Origin: Fragilaria radians
Taxonomy: Eukaryota > Bacillariophyta > Fragilariophyceae > Fragilariales > Fragilariaceae
Length of the DNA: 64,000 nt
Assembly (NCBI GenBank): GCA_900642245.1
Contig: CAAAJI010000008.1
Span: 492,655-556,654 of the forward strand
Direction of reading: 5' to 3'
A model generated the notes under the pieces. It saw nothing but the letters and a program-made list of their open reading frames with translations. It made no database searches and was not told the origin of the DNA. A program made the translations under genes and the position numbers. The stretch's first letter is position 1. Each line of letters opens with the position of its first letter. This document shows, piece after piece, positions 11,261 through 21,720 of this stretch.

Positions 11261-12941
11261 TTTCTCTAATTGCTTAGCATTTCCTTAAAAGTTGCATTGA
11301 TCTTTATCACTATGGGAGGTGTTTATCATTTCGTAGTCTTTCCTGTGTAGTTTTGTTTTCAACGATGGAAAGCAAACGTTGCATGCTGCATCAAAGAAAT
11401 TGAATGAAAATGTGTGTCCCAGTTTAAAACATCTTCGAGAATTGAGAAGTTGATAAATGACCTTAATTGCTATTTGTTTTATCTCGGAAAGAGCCCTCAA
11501 ACACTTCAATTAGGATGGAATCATTGAGATCTAGATCAAATCAAAGTTCCAATGTAGCATGCAGCATTGACAGAAGCTAGTACTGATACTTTTGAAGTTT
11601 TATACAAACAATCTGTCACTAAATTTAAGCAGTCCGAAAATGTTGCAAAATCAAACGATAATTGAGGTACGGCTTAATCTTTCGTAGAAAATCCAAAGTA
11701 AATTACTTAGCAATTAGTGGTGTCACAATCATGACAAGAAATGCCTTGATGCTTCCAATTCTTGAGCCATTGCCAAGTTCTAGCTGGACAAAATTATTGC
11801 ATTGAAAATAGGAAAGATGATGTTTGCAAAACGATTTTTTGGGTATTCTTGTCAAACATGTAGTGCATGTAAGTTATATGTGAAGCATGATAAGACTATA
11901 GATGCTAAAAAGAGCAAGGTCCAATTTTCCCCTGCTAGTAAAGAGCGTAACCACTATTAGTGATTTCATCTAATAACTTTAGATCCAGCAAGACTAAGCT
12001 CATAAGACATTGTATCCCACTAAAAAGCAAATGGTAAGGAATATCTGATCAGCATGTTTGCTTAAATTGCAGGCATTGGAAGTATCGTATTTTTTAGACA
12101 TGCACATCCAAGCTGGTCAGTTACAACCACTTAACGTTCAGTGGGTGCTCGTATTACCAGCAATAACTTATAACTTTTTCACTCCTAGCATTCAATCTCA
12201 AAGATCAATCCCTTAGTTCACTTTGTGAATGTCCAATCTTAATCATCCAGCTCATGTGGCATGCCCCCGACTCAGGTCTTGACAGGATCAAAGGACAAGA
12301 TCTGTTCAGGAAGTCATGTATTTTCCTTAACTTTAATCATGAAACAGTCCTATGGGATAATTGAAGACTAGCTTTCATTGATACTTTACTTTGTGAATGT
12401 GCAATCTTAATCATCCAGCTCATGTGACATGACCCCAACTCCAGTCTTGACATGATCAAAGGACAAGATCTGTTCAGGAAGTCATGTATTTTCCTTAACT
12501 TTAATCATGAAACAGTCCTATGGGATAATTGAAGACTATTCGAATGAAATATAGGTTCATATTATCAACTATAAAGAGTCATATTGATTTTTGAATGATA
12601 ATGAACTAACATCATCATTTTCTATAAATGCTCCTAATTATTGTCCAAAGCAAATTGAAACAGAAAAACAAGCAAAATGCAAAAATTGATGGACAAAAAC
12701 GACAAGCCAGGTAATTTGCGGCTGTACTATGCTCCAAGATAAATGAAGGAGTAACCGAGCAAAGTCATTTGAAGGTGATTAGAAATTATAGTCCTTGAAG
12801 AATATCATGCAGAGGAATGGATGGCTTCGTTCGTTGGCGAAAAAGAATTGAACACTAACAGAAAAATTCCATCGAAAAAGCAGAGGACAGACAGACGACG
12901 ACCCCCTGGAAATCCATAATGCACATCTAGCACCTTAACGA
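11261..12941. other. Intergenic; contains a tandem duplication
   Basis: No coding frame with family signal in 1.7 kb. The only structure recognised is the 168-bp-period duplication at 12221-12538. Short frames such as 11285-11509 (minus) lie in the 3' region of CLU and look like chance. Confidence 0.5.
12221..12538. repeat. Two-copy direct repeat, period 168 bp
   Basis: A roughly 150-bp segment (12221-12370, beginning CTTTGTGAATGT) is repeated at 12389-12538. The second halves (GACAAGATCTG through GAAGACTA) read as identical. The first halves differ at about seven positions. No coding potential or terminal repeats were seen. It may be a segmental duplication or a fragment of a non-autonomous element. 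Confidence 0.8.
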
Positions 12942-14420
12942 ATGGTCTCAACTTTCTATTTGACCTTTGTCCTTACAATGATAGTATCAAATTACCTATC
13001 TCGAGGTCACAGCATTGTTGTCCGAAAGGCATGGAATGGAATAACAAACCGTGGCATAAGAACTATCACTTTTCTTCAATCGAATGATTCATTACCAGTT
13101 TGCCGGAATGGTATCGCTGGATATCCATTCATGCGGTTTCCATCACAATCAACAACTAGGTGTACAAGACTTTGGATGTCTCAACAATCTTCTTCAACTC
13201 CCTCACGTCCTAGCATTGATAAGTACAGTCTGGCGACACTCCGTTCGTTGGTGAAGGACACTGCAGATCAAACGGATGCTGCACAACAGACCATCCCCCC
13301 ATTAGATCAGCTGAAACGTCAATGGCAAGACTGGGAACGTACACTAGCTGAAATGGAATGGGACGATCCCACTCGTTCTGGAATCCAAGATCAATGGAAT
13401 CGAGCCAACAAATTGATTCAACGACTCGATAAATGGCAATCATGGCGAGAAGATTGTCTTGCAGCGTTAGAAATACTTGGTGAAGCGCTTGCTAGTAAAG
13501 GATCTCAAAGTTTTTCGGATTCAGATGAAAATCTAATTACCTCGTGTTGGGACGAATGTCAAAGCATAATCGCTGAATGGTCTCAGGATCTTCGTGATTA
13601 TGAGCGAGAAGTCTTGGTGTCATCTGGTGGTCCCTACGATTCGTTATCCGCTCGGTTGATCCTTACAGCTGGTGCTGGTGGAACGGAAGCAACTGACTGG
13701 GTTGCTTCTCTGAAACGAATGTACGAACGCCATGCTCAGAAGCGAGGATACAAAGTCTTTTTGGAGGATTTCGCAGATGGAGATCAAGTAGGATATAAGT
13801 CTGTAGAACTGCGAATTGAAGGCCCAAATGCCTATGGATGGTTCCGAGGAGAAAAGGGAGCTCATCGTCTGGTGCGGTTGTCACCATTCAATGCCAACAA
13901 CAAACGACAAACAACTTTTGCAGGTGTGGATGTTGCCCCAATATTGGAGGATGACAAAGCCTTGTCAGATGTTCGAATCCCCGACTCAGATTTGGAATTC
14001 ACAGCCATGCGATCAGGTGGTGCAGGTGGACAAAATGTCAACAAAGTTAATACCGCAGTACGAATTCGGCATATACCTACAGGTATCAACATCAAAGTGA
14101 CACAAGAACGTAGTCAAGCCATGAATCGTGATATTGCTCTCCGTCGACTGAAGGCGCAATTGTTGGCCATTGCCAATGAGCAAAGACTGGAAGAGATACA
14201 GGCAATTCGTGGCGATGTCGTTGAAGCTGCTTGGGGTGCGCAGGTTCGTAATTATGTCTTGCATCCTTACCGGGTGGTCAAAGATCAACGTACCAACTGG
14301 GAAACTACGGATACAACTGGATTCCTTGATGGTGATTTGGATGACTGCATCGAATCCTTACTGCGCAAACGAATTCAAGACCAAAGAGAAGCTACACTTA
14401 AGGAACAAAACAATAAATAG
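12942..14420 (+). CDS. prfB: Organellar peptide chain release factor 2
   Basis: RF2 ends translation at UGA and UAA codons in bacteria and organelles. The 492-residue protein has the UGA-reading SPF tripeptide at about 314-316 (VRLSPFNANNKRQTTF). The catalytic GGQ is at about 362-364 (SGGAGGQNVNKVNTAVRI). The usual alpha-helical domain 1 lies at about 95-230. About 90 extra residues precede it. They start with a signal-peptide-like run (MVSTFYLTFVLTMIVSNYLS) and continue Ser/Thr/Arg-rich, which suggests plastid import; a mitochondrial site is the alternative. No internal programmed frameshift like that of bacterial prfB was seen; the frame is continuous. It converges on the DNAJC2 gene with 134 bp between stops. 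Confidence 0.93.
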   Translation: MVSTFYLTFVLTMIVSNYLSRGHSIVVRKAWNGITNRGIRTITFLQSNDSLPVCRNGIAGYPFMRFPSQSTTRCTRLWMSQQSSSTPSRPSIDKYSLATLRSLVKDTADQTDAAQQTIPPLDQLKRQWQDWERTLAEMEWDDPTRSGIQDQWNRANKLIQRLDKWQSWREDCLAALEILGEALASKGSQSFSDSDENLITSCWDECQSIIAEWSQDLRDYEREVLVSSGGPYDSLSARLILTAGAGGTEATDWVASLKRMYERHAQKRGYKVFLEDFADGDQVGYKSVELRIEGPNAYGWFRGEKGAHRLVRLSPFNANNKRQTTFAGVDVAPILEDDKALSDVRIPDSDLEFTAMRSGGAGGQNVNKVNTAVRIRHIPTGINIKVTQERSQAMNRDIALRRLKAQLLAIANEQRLEEIQAIRGDVVEAAWGAQVRNYVLHPYRVVKDQRTNWETTDTTGFLDGDLDDCIESLLRKRIQDQREATLKEQNNK

Positions 14421-14554
14421 AAAAGCAATTGCATTCCATCCTTGTGTACTAGGTTTTATTTATAATGATTGGAACATATGTGTGCCATTTCGGCAGTCAA
14501 ACGTGTGTCAGAACACTCCTGTACACAATGCCCTTTCCGAAAATTTAAGAAGGT

Positions 14555-16207
14555 CTATTTCGCCTTCTTCAAGGATTCACGTATCGCTTTGAATCTTTCC
14601 ACACATTCCTTTTTTGATTTTCCAGTGACACCATTGGCGATATTACCCCACCTTTCGTTTTTGTCCATAGTGGCTGGGAATTTGGACAAACCATCCATTA
14701 GCTGCTTATCTTGAGACTCAGACCAGGCATCTGATTTTGATCCCTCCGTGCTGGATTGTTTCATCATACCGGGTTTGGATCCTTTTTCGGTCTCTGATTG
14801 CCCTTGCGTCTTACTCTCTGGTGGAGATTTTTTCCCTTCTTTTAATTGTACGATTTTGTCCTTTATAGTCTCGACACCTTCTAAGCATAGATTATCTGGG
14901 TCTCCCAATCCTTGCGACAGTTCACCGATTTCAGTTGTCTCTAACTTCTCGCACAAGTAATCTAGATCGTCATACATGTGCTCTAAGGATGTCCAATATG
15001 TTTTTCCTGTTCCGTGTGCTGCGATACAAAGTTTACGTAAATTAGCCTTGGCCTTACGCGCTAATTTTTTTTGTTTTTCCTTTTCAGCCTTTTGAACTGC
15101 CTTGTTCTCCTTTTCTCTTGTTTCTTGTTCCTCCCTTTCCTTCCGTTCTGCTTCCAGTCGTTCTTGTTCTTCCTGACGTTTCTTGGCAATCGATTCCCTA
15201 CGTTCCCTCTCAATACGCTCCTTCTCTTCTTGTACCTTTCGTTTTTCTCGCTTCAGTCTTGGATCTGCTGCCATAGCGCGTTCTACCAATAAATTGATTC
15301 GAGCCATTTCATCGCGCTTCAGTGCCTTCGCCTTTCGATCAATTTCCTTTTGAAGGAAACGCTTTTCATACCTAGAGTCGACAGTGTCTAGATCAAAGTT
15401 AGCATTGTTCGTTAAGGTGGCAGCCTCCAAGGAAAAATCACGCCATGACTCAAAATGAATCCAATATTCGTAAAATGCATGGACTTGATCCAGAGGTGTG
15501 TCGTCATCTCCTAAGGATGGTGGAAGGGCTCGCTGATCGTTATCCTTAGCAACCTTATTCTTTTTCTTCGATTTGTTTTTCGAGTTTGAATTATTGCTAC
15601 TACCACTTAAGCTTCGAGACAGTTGAGATTCTTTTCCATTGGATTTGAGACGATTGTCGAATCGTAAATTTCTTTCGAAGACTGGGCGATACAAATCAAA
15701 AAATTCTTGAGTAGATTCATTTCCTCGAGGTATCGAATCATCAAATGGCAATTGTGAATCATAGGCTCTGCGTTTCTGTTCGTCCATCAACGTATCGAAA
15801 GCAGCCTTGATTTTTAGAAACACTTCGTCATCCTCACCTCGTCCTGTTTTGTCAGGATGGTAAAGTAAGCATGCTTTGTAATATGCTTTCCTTACTTGCT
15901 CTGGAGTCGCATGGAGGGGTAAATTCCCCAGGCACTGATAAAAATTCAACCTTTCTAATTTTGCTGCAGACAAGTTTGAGAGGTCCCTACTTTGTTCAAT
16001 CTTTTCTTCTACATCACTACTCATGCGACCTAAAATGTCACTTTCGTCGATATCTTCTCCATCTATGACACCTGTCTCATCTATGGTTATAGGACATCGA
16101 AGATTGCTTTCCCATCCCACAAAGCCCTCACCGGCACACAGTACTTCCGTGGTGGGTACGTCATCAGGCCAGGACGTAATGGATGAAAGCTTCGATATAG
16201 TCGGCAT
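14555..16207 (-). CDS. DNAJC2: Zuotin/DNAJC2-type ribosome-associated J protein
   Basis: Zuotin (Zuo1, MPP11/DNAJC2) is the J-protein of the ribosome-associated complex and stimulates Hsp70 on nascent chains. The start is ATG 16207 (MPTISKLSS); the frame upstream opens only with TTG. The J domain spans about 88-152 with HPD at 117-119 (LYHPDKTGRGEDDE). It is followed by the zuotin homology region (about 160-330) and a long charged helix rich in Glu, Lys and Arg (about 280-400), which in zuotin binds the ribosome. One SANT/Myb domain closes the protein (about 494-550, WSESQDKQLMDGL...RWGNIA). Animal DNAJC2 has two SANT domains and yeast Zuo1 none, so one is an intermediate arrangement. No introns were seen. 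Confidence 0.93.
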   Translation of the reverse strand: MPTISKLSSITSWPDDVPTTEVLCAGEGFVGWESNLRCPITIDETGVIDGEDIDESDILGRMSSDVEEKIEQSRDLSNLSAAKLERLNFYQCLGNLPLHATPEQVRKAYYKACLLYHPDKTGRGEDDEVFLKIKAAFDTLMDEQKRRAYDSQLPFDDSIPRGNESTQEFFDLYRPVFERNLRFDNRLKSNGKESQLSRSLSGSSNNSNSKNKSKKKNKVAKDNDQRALPPSLGDDDTPLDQVHAFYEYWIHFESWRDFSLEAATLTNNANFDLDTVDSRYEKRFLQKEIDRKAKALKRDEMARINLLVERAMAADPRLKREKRKVQEEKERIERERRESIAKKRQEEQERLEAERKEREEQETREKENKAVQKAEKEKQKKLARKAKANLRKLCIAAHGTGKTYWTSLEHMYDDLDYLCEKLETTEIGELSQGLGDPDNLCLEGVETIKDKIVQLKEGKKSPPESKTQGQSETEKGSKPGMMKQSSTEGSKSDAWSESQDKQLMDGLSKFPATMDKNERWGNIANGVTGKSKKECVERFKAIRESLKKAK

Positions 16208-17402
16208 TTTCAGAGATAAATATTTATTTTTGCAGTGCAAAATGCTTTACAATGCTCAAAAACTTATTAAAGGTTAGGGCCGATCTCGGTAAAATGACGG
16301 CCGAATGAATCAACTCTAGGTGGTTTTTACCTTTGTTCAAACATTGGAATGATGGGAGAAAGTTTTGGGTGGTGCTCCTCGTGCGTAGGCGTCTGTCTGC
16401 GGAGACACGTCGGGTGCGTCCGAAAGTGTTCCGAAATAAGGGCTTGATTGTGTTGAACAAGCACTGCCACCCAGCCTCACTACTTTACTTTCTGTAATTT
16501 CATCTTGGGCTATAGATATTGATTTAAACTAAACGAATTTTTCAAACTCTTTTTTATGAAGCTATCTGGCAATGATATTCGGGTCCAAAGTTAAATGAAG
16601 ATGGCAACAACTTCGCTGCATAGAGAAGTAAAAGTTGAAGCATCAATTACAATATCTACAAAAAAGGTATTAGAGATAAACACATATACTTCACAATTCT
16701 ATGATCTCAATTTTACAATGATTTAAGGGCTTGGCAAAAGAGGGTTGAGATCGAAATGAACCTCAAAGTCAAGAGGTTGCTGACTTTTCAGAAGAAAAGA
16801 GGGAATGAGAAGGACAGTCAGCAACCTTTTTTTTTTGGCAAAATCAAGACTTTGTGGATAAAGAAATGTGTTGATGGGTTTTGTACCAGGGTGAAAGAGA
16901 GGATCCATGTTTATAACGAGCGCATAAAGATGAATAATACGGCATATACAGGACTGCGCTTTAGTTGACATGACAATGTCAGACCTGTAAAAATCTGACT
17001 AAGGCGGAAGGGAAGAAACATTGAGTCTGCATCAAGTTGACAAGAAAGTATGAACCTATTGCCAAGGAAACTTCAATACAGGAAATGAGATATTTACACT
17101 GTGTTGCACTAAGGACGCAAATCTGGATCCAGATGTGTGGATCAAGTTTTTGGAGATTCAAGGAGCAGGCCGGAGATTATAGGATAAACAGTATCAAACA
17201 CTGAGTTGATTAGCCGTATTAATAGAAGAATATGAATCCACAATTGAACTGCCAGAAAGCAAACTAGGAATTATAAATGGCAAGTCTGTAAAGAGCAACG
17301 GAAATAAGATGTGCACCAAATCCGAACAATTCTTCCATCCATAGCAATTGTCGAATTGTTTATTTTTTCAATGCAAGATTCAATCGAAGTGGTCAATTTT
17401 CG
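16208..17402. other. Intergenic; upstream regions of DNAJC2 and CcdA
   Basis: Divergent intergenic region with no supported gene. It holds the inverted repeat with a T run at 16774-16836 (listed separately). Small frames at 16756-16968 (plus) and 16723-16971 (minus) overlap each other over that structure and show no family signal. Confidence 0.45.
16774..16836 (+). other. 12-bp perfect inverted repeat followed by T10
   Basis: AGGTTGCTGACT (16774-16785) pairs with AGTCAGCAACCT (16816-16827). The loop is 30 nt and purine-rich, and T10 runs through 16827-16836. An outer CAAAGTC/GACTTTG pair could lengthen the stem. Its shape recalls a small RNA precursor or a Pol III end signal, but nothing more can be shown. 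Confidence 0.45.
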
Positions 17403-17454
17403 ACGTCATCCGTCCTGCAATCTGACGAAGAATTCCTCGGAATTTCTGACGTAA
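17403..17454 (+). promoter_or_regulatory. CRE-like sites just before the CcdA start
   Basis: ACGTCA at 17403-17408, TGACGA from 17423 and TGACGTAA at 17447-17454 lie within 52 bp upstream of, and touching, the ATG at 17454. Such TGACGT sites are bZIP targets. If transcription starts here, the preferred start codon may be the second ATG at 17478. Confidence 0.3.
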
Positions 17455-18461
17455 TGAACATTTCTACCATCTCAAGGATGAAGAGCTCTACAATTCATTG
17501 CGTGATCCTAGTTTCGTTGATCAAGAGTTCTCTTTCTTTTCTTCCGAACGGAGCCATCCGCAAGCCATTAGAATCGATACCTGTCTTGCATGCAACGGTT
17601 GGTTGGGAAGATATAATTTACAATGCGCAATCCATCGCAAGTGACTTGGCATCGCTTTCCATTCAAGAGGCATCTATTCGGTCCTTACCAATTATGTACG
17701 GGGCCGGCTTATTGGCAAGTATATCGCCATGTGTTTGGGGATTGCTTCCGTTAACCATGAGTTATATTAGTACTGCTGCTGGAGAAAGGGAAGATAAGAA
17801 GGCAACTCTACCAACTCTAGCCTTCGCAGCGGGTTTGGCCTGTGTCTTTTGCTCCTTTGGCCTGATAGCTGCATCCATGGGAACCGTATTCGGGAAGCAA
17901 GATGGAGCAACGGAGGTTTTTGTTTCCTTTATTTCATCAGCTATTTGTATTGCTATGGGCTTACAACTTCTAGACTTCATTACCATCACGTTTCCTAGTT
18001 TCAATTGGGGCAGAAGCACATCAACCTTTTCATCCGCTCCTGTAAAAACAGAAATTCTTCTCGATAGTAAAGGAAATCTATTGACCTCATCCAAAGATAA
18101 TTCCTCGAAAAACACCCAAGGGTCGTTGTTCCGCACTTTTTTGCTAGGTGGATCTTCTGCTCTAGTTTCATCGCCTTGTGCAACACCTGTCTTGACTTCC
18201 ATTCTTGCGTTTGTGGCCAACTCTCACGATCCATGGTTAGGTGCGACATTGCTTTTGGGTTACACTCTTGGATATTCTACCCCTCTCTTAGTGGTGGCGT
18301 CAACTGGTGGTCAATTCTTGGCAAACCAAGCCTATGGTACCATTGCGCCTTGGATTACACCCTTGACAGGAGGCGTTCTTCTATGGTATGGAACAACAGG
18401 AACTTTAACAGCAATACTTGGTGATCCTAATATGGTCGGACTAGCACCTATAATTAGATAA
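17454..18461 (+). CDS. ccdA: Plastid-type CcdA thiol-disulfide transporter
   Basis: CcdA moves reducing equivalents from stroma to thylakoid lumen, for cytochrome c and cytochrome b6f assembly. The 335-residue protein has about six membrane helices and the two conserved cysteines: Cys93 in LASISPCVWGLLPLTMSY and Cys242 in ALVSSPCATPVLTSIL. These sit in the two symmetrical SPC motifs typical of CcdA. The leader is plastid-type. From the second Met (17478) there is a signal peptide ending near SSLSFLPNGA, an ASAFAP-like site with Phe. Between the two halves is a soluble loop of about 45 residues (185-225). Its neighbour DNAJC2 is divergently transcribed about 1.25 kb upstream. Confidence 0.9.
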   Translation: MNISTISRMKSSTIHCVILVSLIKSSLSFLPNGAIRKPLESIPVLHATVGWEDIIYNAQSIASDLASLSIQEASIRSLPIMYGAGLLASISPCVWGLLPLTMSYISTAAGEREDKKATLPTLAFAAGLACVFCSFGLIAASMGTVFGKQDGATEVFVSFISSAICIAMGLQLLDFITITFPSFNWGRSTSTFSSAPVKTEILLDSKGNLLTSSKDNSSKNTQGSLFRTFLLGGSSALVSSPCATPVLTSILAFVANSHDPWLGATLLLGYTLGYSTPLLVVASTGGQFLANQAYGTIAPWITPLTGGVLLWYGTTGTLTAILGDPNMVGLAPIIR

Positions 18462-19936
18462 GATGGAAATTTGCACTATCCTTCGTGGATACTAAGCGCA
18501 TTTGGAATCGTTAAAAGTATAAAGCACGAAGATCATGTCGATTTGATGTTTCGACATCGGTACAACAAAGGTAACAAGGCTTTTGCTAAGAATATGTGAA
18601 TTATAATACTCTAGTTTACCCCTGAAGGATGTATCTATGAACTTTACGATGTTAATACGGAATCAATCTGTCTTTCCTCTCCCAGTAGAAGAATGGTGAA
18701 CAAATCAATATCGAATACTTGAAATTGAGAATAAAAGACTGAATCATTTTGTCATGCAGATGGAATGCAAATTTTCTTTAAGTGGTTTCATGTTCCCTCA
18801 GCTTTCCCCAACATTTTCATACAATGTATTCTCCCGTTGGAAAGTTATGTCCTTGACAATAACATATGGCATGCCAACAAGGTATTCAAACAGCAATTCA
18901 CATACTCACTCGGCGTTATTCCTTAGGTATTTCTAAAGCATGACATATTCTCTTCCCTTTCAAGGGATATTTCTTTGAACCTAATAGGAAATAAATCGCC
19001 AAAGATCAGACCTTCAGAATTCCAAGAAAAAGAGGCTTTTGAAGAGAAGATAGAGAAACCATTAAATTATTCCTTTTATCCAAAACATCTTCAATTTTAA
19101 TATACTGACAGTGAGGAAGTGTAACTTTAACCTCAAATCAAATCACACATCCATGAGAATATTAGCACATAATGCAAATCATGATTTATAGATTAGGCCC
19201 CCCTTCTGAAGTTAGTTCTTCTCCTCCATTAATGTTTGGAATTGTTACAAGAGTCCCAAAAAGAATTTTTTATTTGAAAATGAGAGTCTTTCAAGAGCTA
19301 TAGCCAAAGTAGATGGTCTGTAGGCTTCATCTGTTCAAGTAAATGATTTCTTATTAGTATGTTCCACATTTTGCACAAACTTGGGTATAAAAGCTTGACA
19401 ACACAATTTTTGTTAGCATACCATTGGTGGACATTTGAGTATGTTTCATCCCATTCGATAATACTTAATTCTCCTTTTATAGCCTTACTGTTTCCAATTA
19501 TAAAGTGTCTCTAAAATCTCTTCGTTTTGCCGATAAGTGAAAGATGGATACAATTAGGGTATGCCGTCTATGATTTCCTCATAATACAGATATTGATACC
19601 TCAATAGTGAAGTCAAGAACATTTTCACGTTCTTTAATACATGGACATAGTTTGAAATTGAACCTTTTCTTTAGTATATGAACGATTGAAGACTAACGAT
19701 CAATCTCAGGAAGCCAAAACTCTAAAACTAGGTTTTTCTGAAATATTTTTCACAGTGTCATCAAATCTACGAATGGCATGCGAAGAGTAAACATATAACT
19801 ATAATTTAGGAATCAAGAACAAGAGTCAATCATGGTAACTGTAGAATCATGAGAACGTGATATGAATTCATGGAGTGTACTACAATCAACAAGAATGGAC
19901 GAGATGAGATCTCTGTAGGCGTCAAGCATGCAAATT
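18462..19936. other. Intergenic, no gene supported
   Basis: About 1.5 kb of AT-rich sequence between the convergent CcdA gene and the minus-strand gene ending at 19937. Only short frames occur and no repeat was recognised. Confidence 0.5.
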
Positions 19937-21337
19937 CTAAATCTCGCGATTCCGGGAAATAGGCAATATATCAATATCATCATCAGAATCCGGATCTCCA
20001 CCTAGTAAGTTGGAAAAACGCTTTCGAAACACTGCTTCACTTCCTTGATTCATTTCAGAAGTTACTGTGTCGTAATCAGTCATGTATAAGTCCTCGTCAT
20101 CAGATTCCATACCCCCCTTCATTTCAAATGCATATGCAGTATTTGCATCGGATTCGAAGAAATGTTTTGGGGCAACGGATTTAACTTCCTCACTCTGATT
20201 ATTTACTTTGAGTACCTTCCCAGAAATTCTCATCATTCCTTTTCCAACCTTACTGTAACTAAAATCTGCTTCAGACTCGTCAAAGCTTTTTGCGACGCTC
20301 GGAGTATTGCCCTGATCTTCGAGATCATCATCTTTACGATCTCTGGAGTCAGACTCAGTTTCATCACAGACCTTGGATGTTCTATGAAAATAGTTGCTAT
20401 CAAGCTTGGTTGATAATGTATTTGAAGATATATGGTTATCGCTGTCCGATGCATATGCAGTGATTATATCAGCAGAAGAGTCGTCATCGTTGTTCATCCT
20501 TGTTGTAATGAGCTTCACTTTGTTATTGACAGACTCTATGTCTGTCATGGTTGAATATCCCTCAAAAGAATTATCATCGATCCCAATGCTGCCATCGTCA
20601 ATTGGAGTGGAATTACTATTCTCCTCTTGTGCTGAGGTAGCCATCTCAACCCTTTCTTTTAAGTCCCCTTGTGTACCAGGTGATGATTCCAGATATTGCT
20701 TATGGTAATAACGATGGCAGAGTTTTAGAGCAAAGCACATGGCAAGGGTACCGACGATTACGACTACAATCAACCCTGCTGGCGACCATTGTGCCCCTGA
20801 TTCCATCACCATCATTGAGACGACATTTGGAACATACTCTTGCACTGCATCCAAATCAGAAAGAGCGCGCCTCTGGACGTCATGCACACTTGCTCTAGAA
20901 ACAACGTCATAAAATTTTGCTTTTCCAAAATAGAATATCTCAATCTTCTCTGACATCACAACTTTCTTTCGCTCTATGATTCCAACGGAACGTAATTCAA
21001 GGAACTCATTCGACAACGAGTATACAAGATATTTCTCCATAAAGTTAGCAACATTTTCAGAATGAGAGAGATTATCCATAGTTACACTGAAATCTAAAAG
21101 ATCCACGACATATGATGGTCGAATATCCGGTATTTCTGCCACCACAGGAGCAGATACTGGTGATGAAGTTAACTGATTAGCTATTAGAGTTGAATCAGAT
21201 TCGGAGGTAATGCTGTCCTTCTCTTGTAAATGTCGACGTTTCAACTTCGTTTTGAATTGATATGTGGGAAGAGTCTCAGCTTGGTATGTCTCTATAATCG
21301 CCGCCAAGACTAGCATGAGTAGGAACAACTTGTCCAT
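19937..21337 (-). CDS. Unrecognised type I membrane protein with acidic cytoplasmic tail
   Basis: A 466-residue frame from ATG 21337. Residues 1-20 (MDKLFLLMLVLAAIIETYQA) form a signal peptide. An extracytoplasmic region of about 150 residues follows. It holds a block with strands and helices (about 80-165, including FMEKYLVYSLSNEFLEL and KIEIFYFGKAKFYDV) that could be a small folded domain. A single membrane helix at about 178-198 (AGLIVVVIVGTLAMCFALKLC) is followed by basic HRYYHK as stop-transfer. The remaining roughly 260 residues are Ser/Asp/Glu-rich and low in hydrophobics, with many acidic SD/SE sites that casein kinase 2 could use. I recognise no family; similar architectures are common in diatom-specific proteins. 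Confidence 0.7.
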   Translation of the reverse strand: MDKLFLLMLVLAAIIETYQAETLPTYQFKTKLKRRHLQEKDSITSESDSTLIANQLTSSPVSAPVVAEIPDIRPSYVVDLLDFSVTMDNLSHSENVANFMEKYLVYSLSNEFLELRSVGIIERKKVVMSEKIEIFYFGKAKFYDVVSRASVHDVQRRALSDLDAVQEYVPNVVSMMVMESGAQWSPAGLIVVVIVGTLAMCFALKLCHRYYHKQYLESSPGTQGDLKERVEMATSAQEENSNSTPIDDGSIGIDDNSFEGYSTMTDIESVNNKVKLITTRMNNDDDSSADIITAYASDSDNHISSNTLSTKLDSNYFHRTSKVCDETESDSRDRKDDDLEDQGNTPSVAKSFDESEADFSYSKVGKGMMRISGKVLKVNNQSEEVKSVAPKHFFESDANTAYAFEMKGGMESDDEDLYMTDYDTVTSEMNQGSEAVFRKRFSNLLGGDPDSDDDIDILPISRNREI

Positions 21338-21487
21338 TGCGTGTTTTGTATTTTGTTTTGCCGTGACTAATAAAGAAAGAAATGGTCAGAGTCTTTAGTC
21401 TGACATGTGTAGATTAATCTTAAATTTTGACATTACGAGCACCTTGTTGTTCCAAACGGCGCACTGGAATGAGCTCAAAAGGTTCTA

Positions 21488-21720
21488 ATGGCTTTACTCC
21501 GATCTTTATGTTTACAACAGGGCGCACATTTATGGCTGACCCTAAAAAATTATCTTCGGACAGGAATCACTTGTGTAAAAGATATACCTAGAGTCGATGA
21601 TCCACGTTTGGACAAGGTGCGCCCCATTCACAACCTCGGTTTTCACTTAAGGTTGATGGAAAAAATTCTAAGGATGATGACACAACAGAATACTTCGCAA
21701 CGTCACAATTTTTCATAAAT
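21488..21720 (+). pseudogene. Likely piggyBac-like transposase remnant
   Basis: A 76-codon frame contains LRTGITCVKDIPRVDDPRL and then DKVRPIHNLGFHLRLM. This resembles the F...DD...D...K(I/V)RP(L/I) block near the N-terminus of piggyBac transposases. It lacks a proper start, and the flanks are closed in all frames. With the fragment at 900-1560 it suggests old piggyBac-type insertions. Support is one motif block by eye. Confidence 0.35.

Noticed and set aside
14421..14714. Plus-strand frames over the end of the DNAJC2 gene
   Set aside because: They are antisense shadows of a well-supported J-protein coding region.
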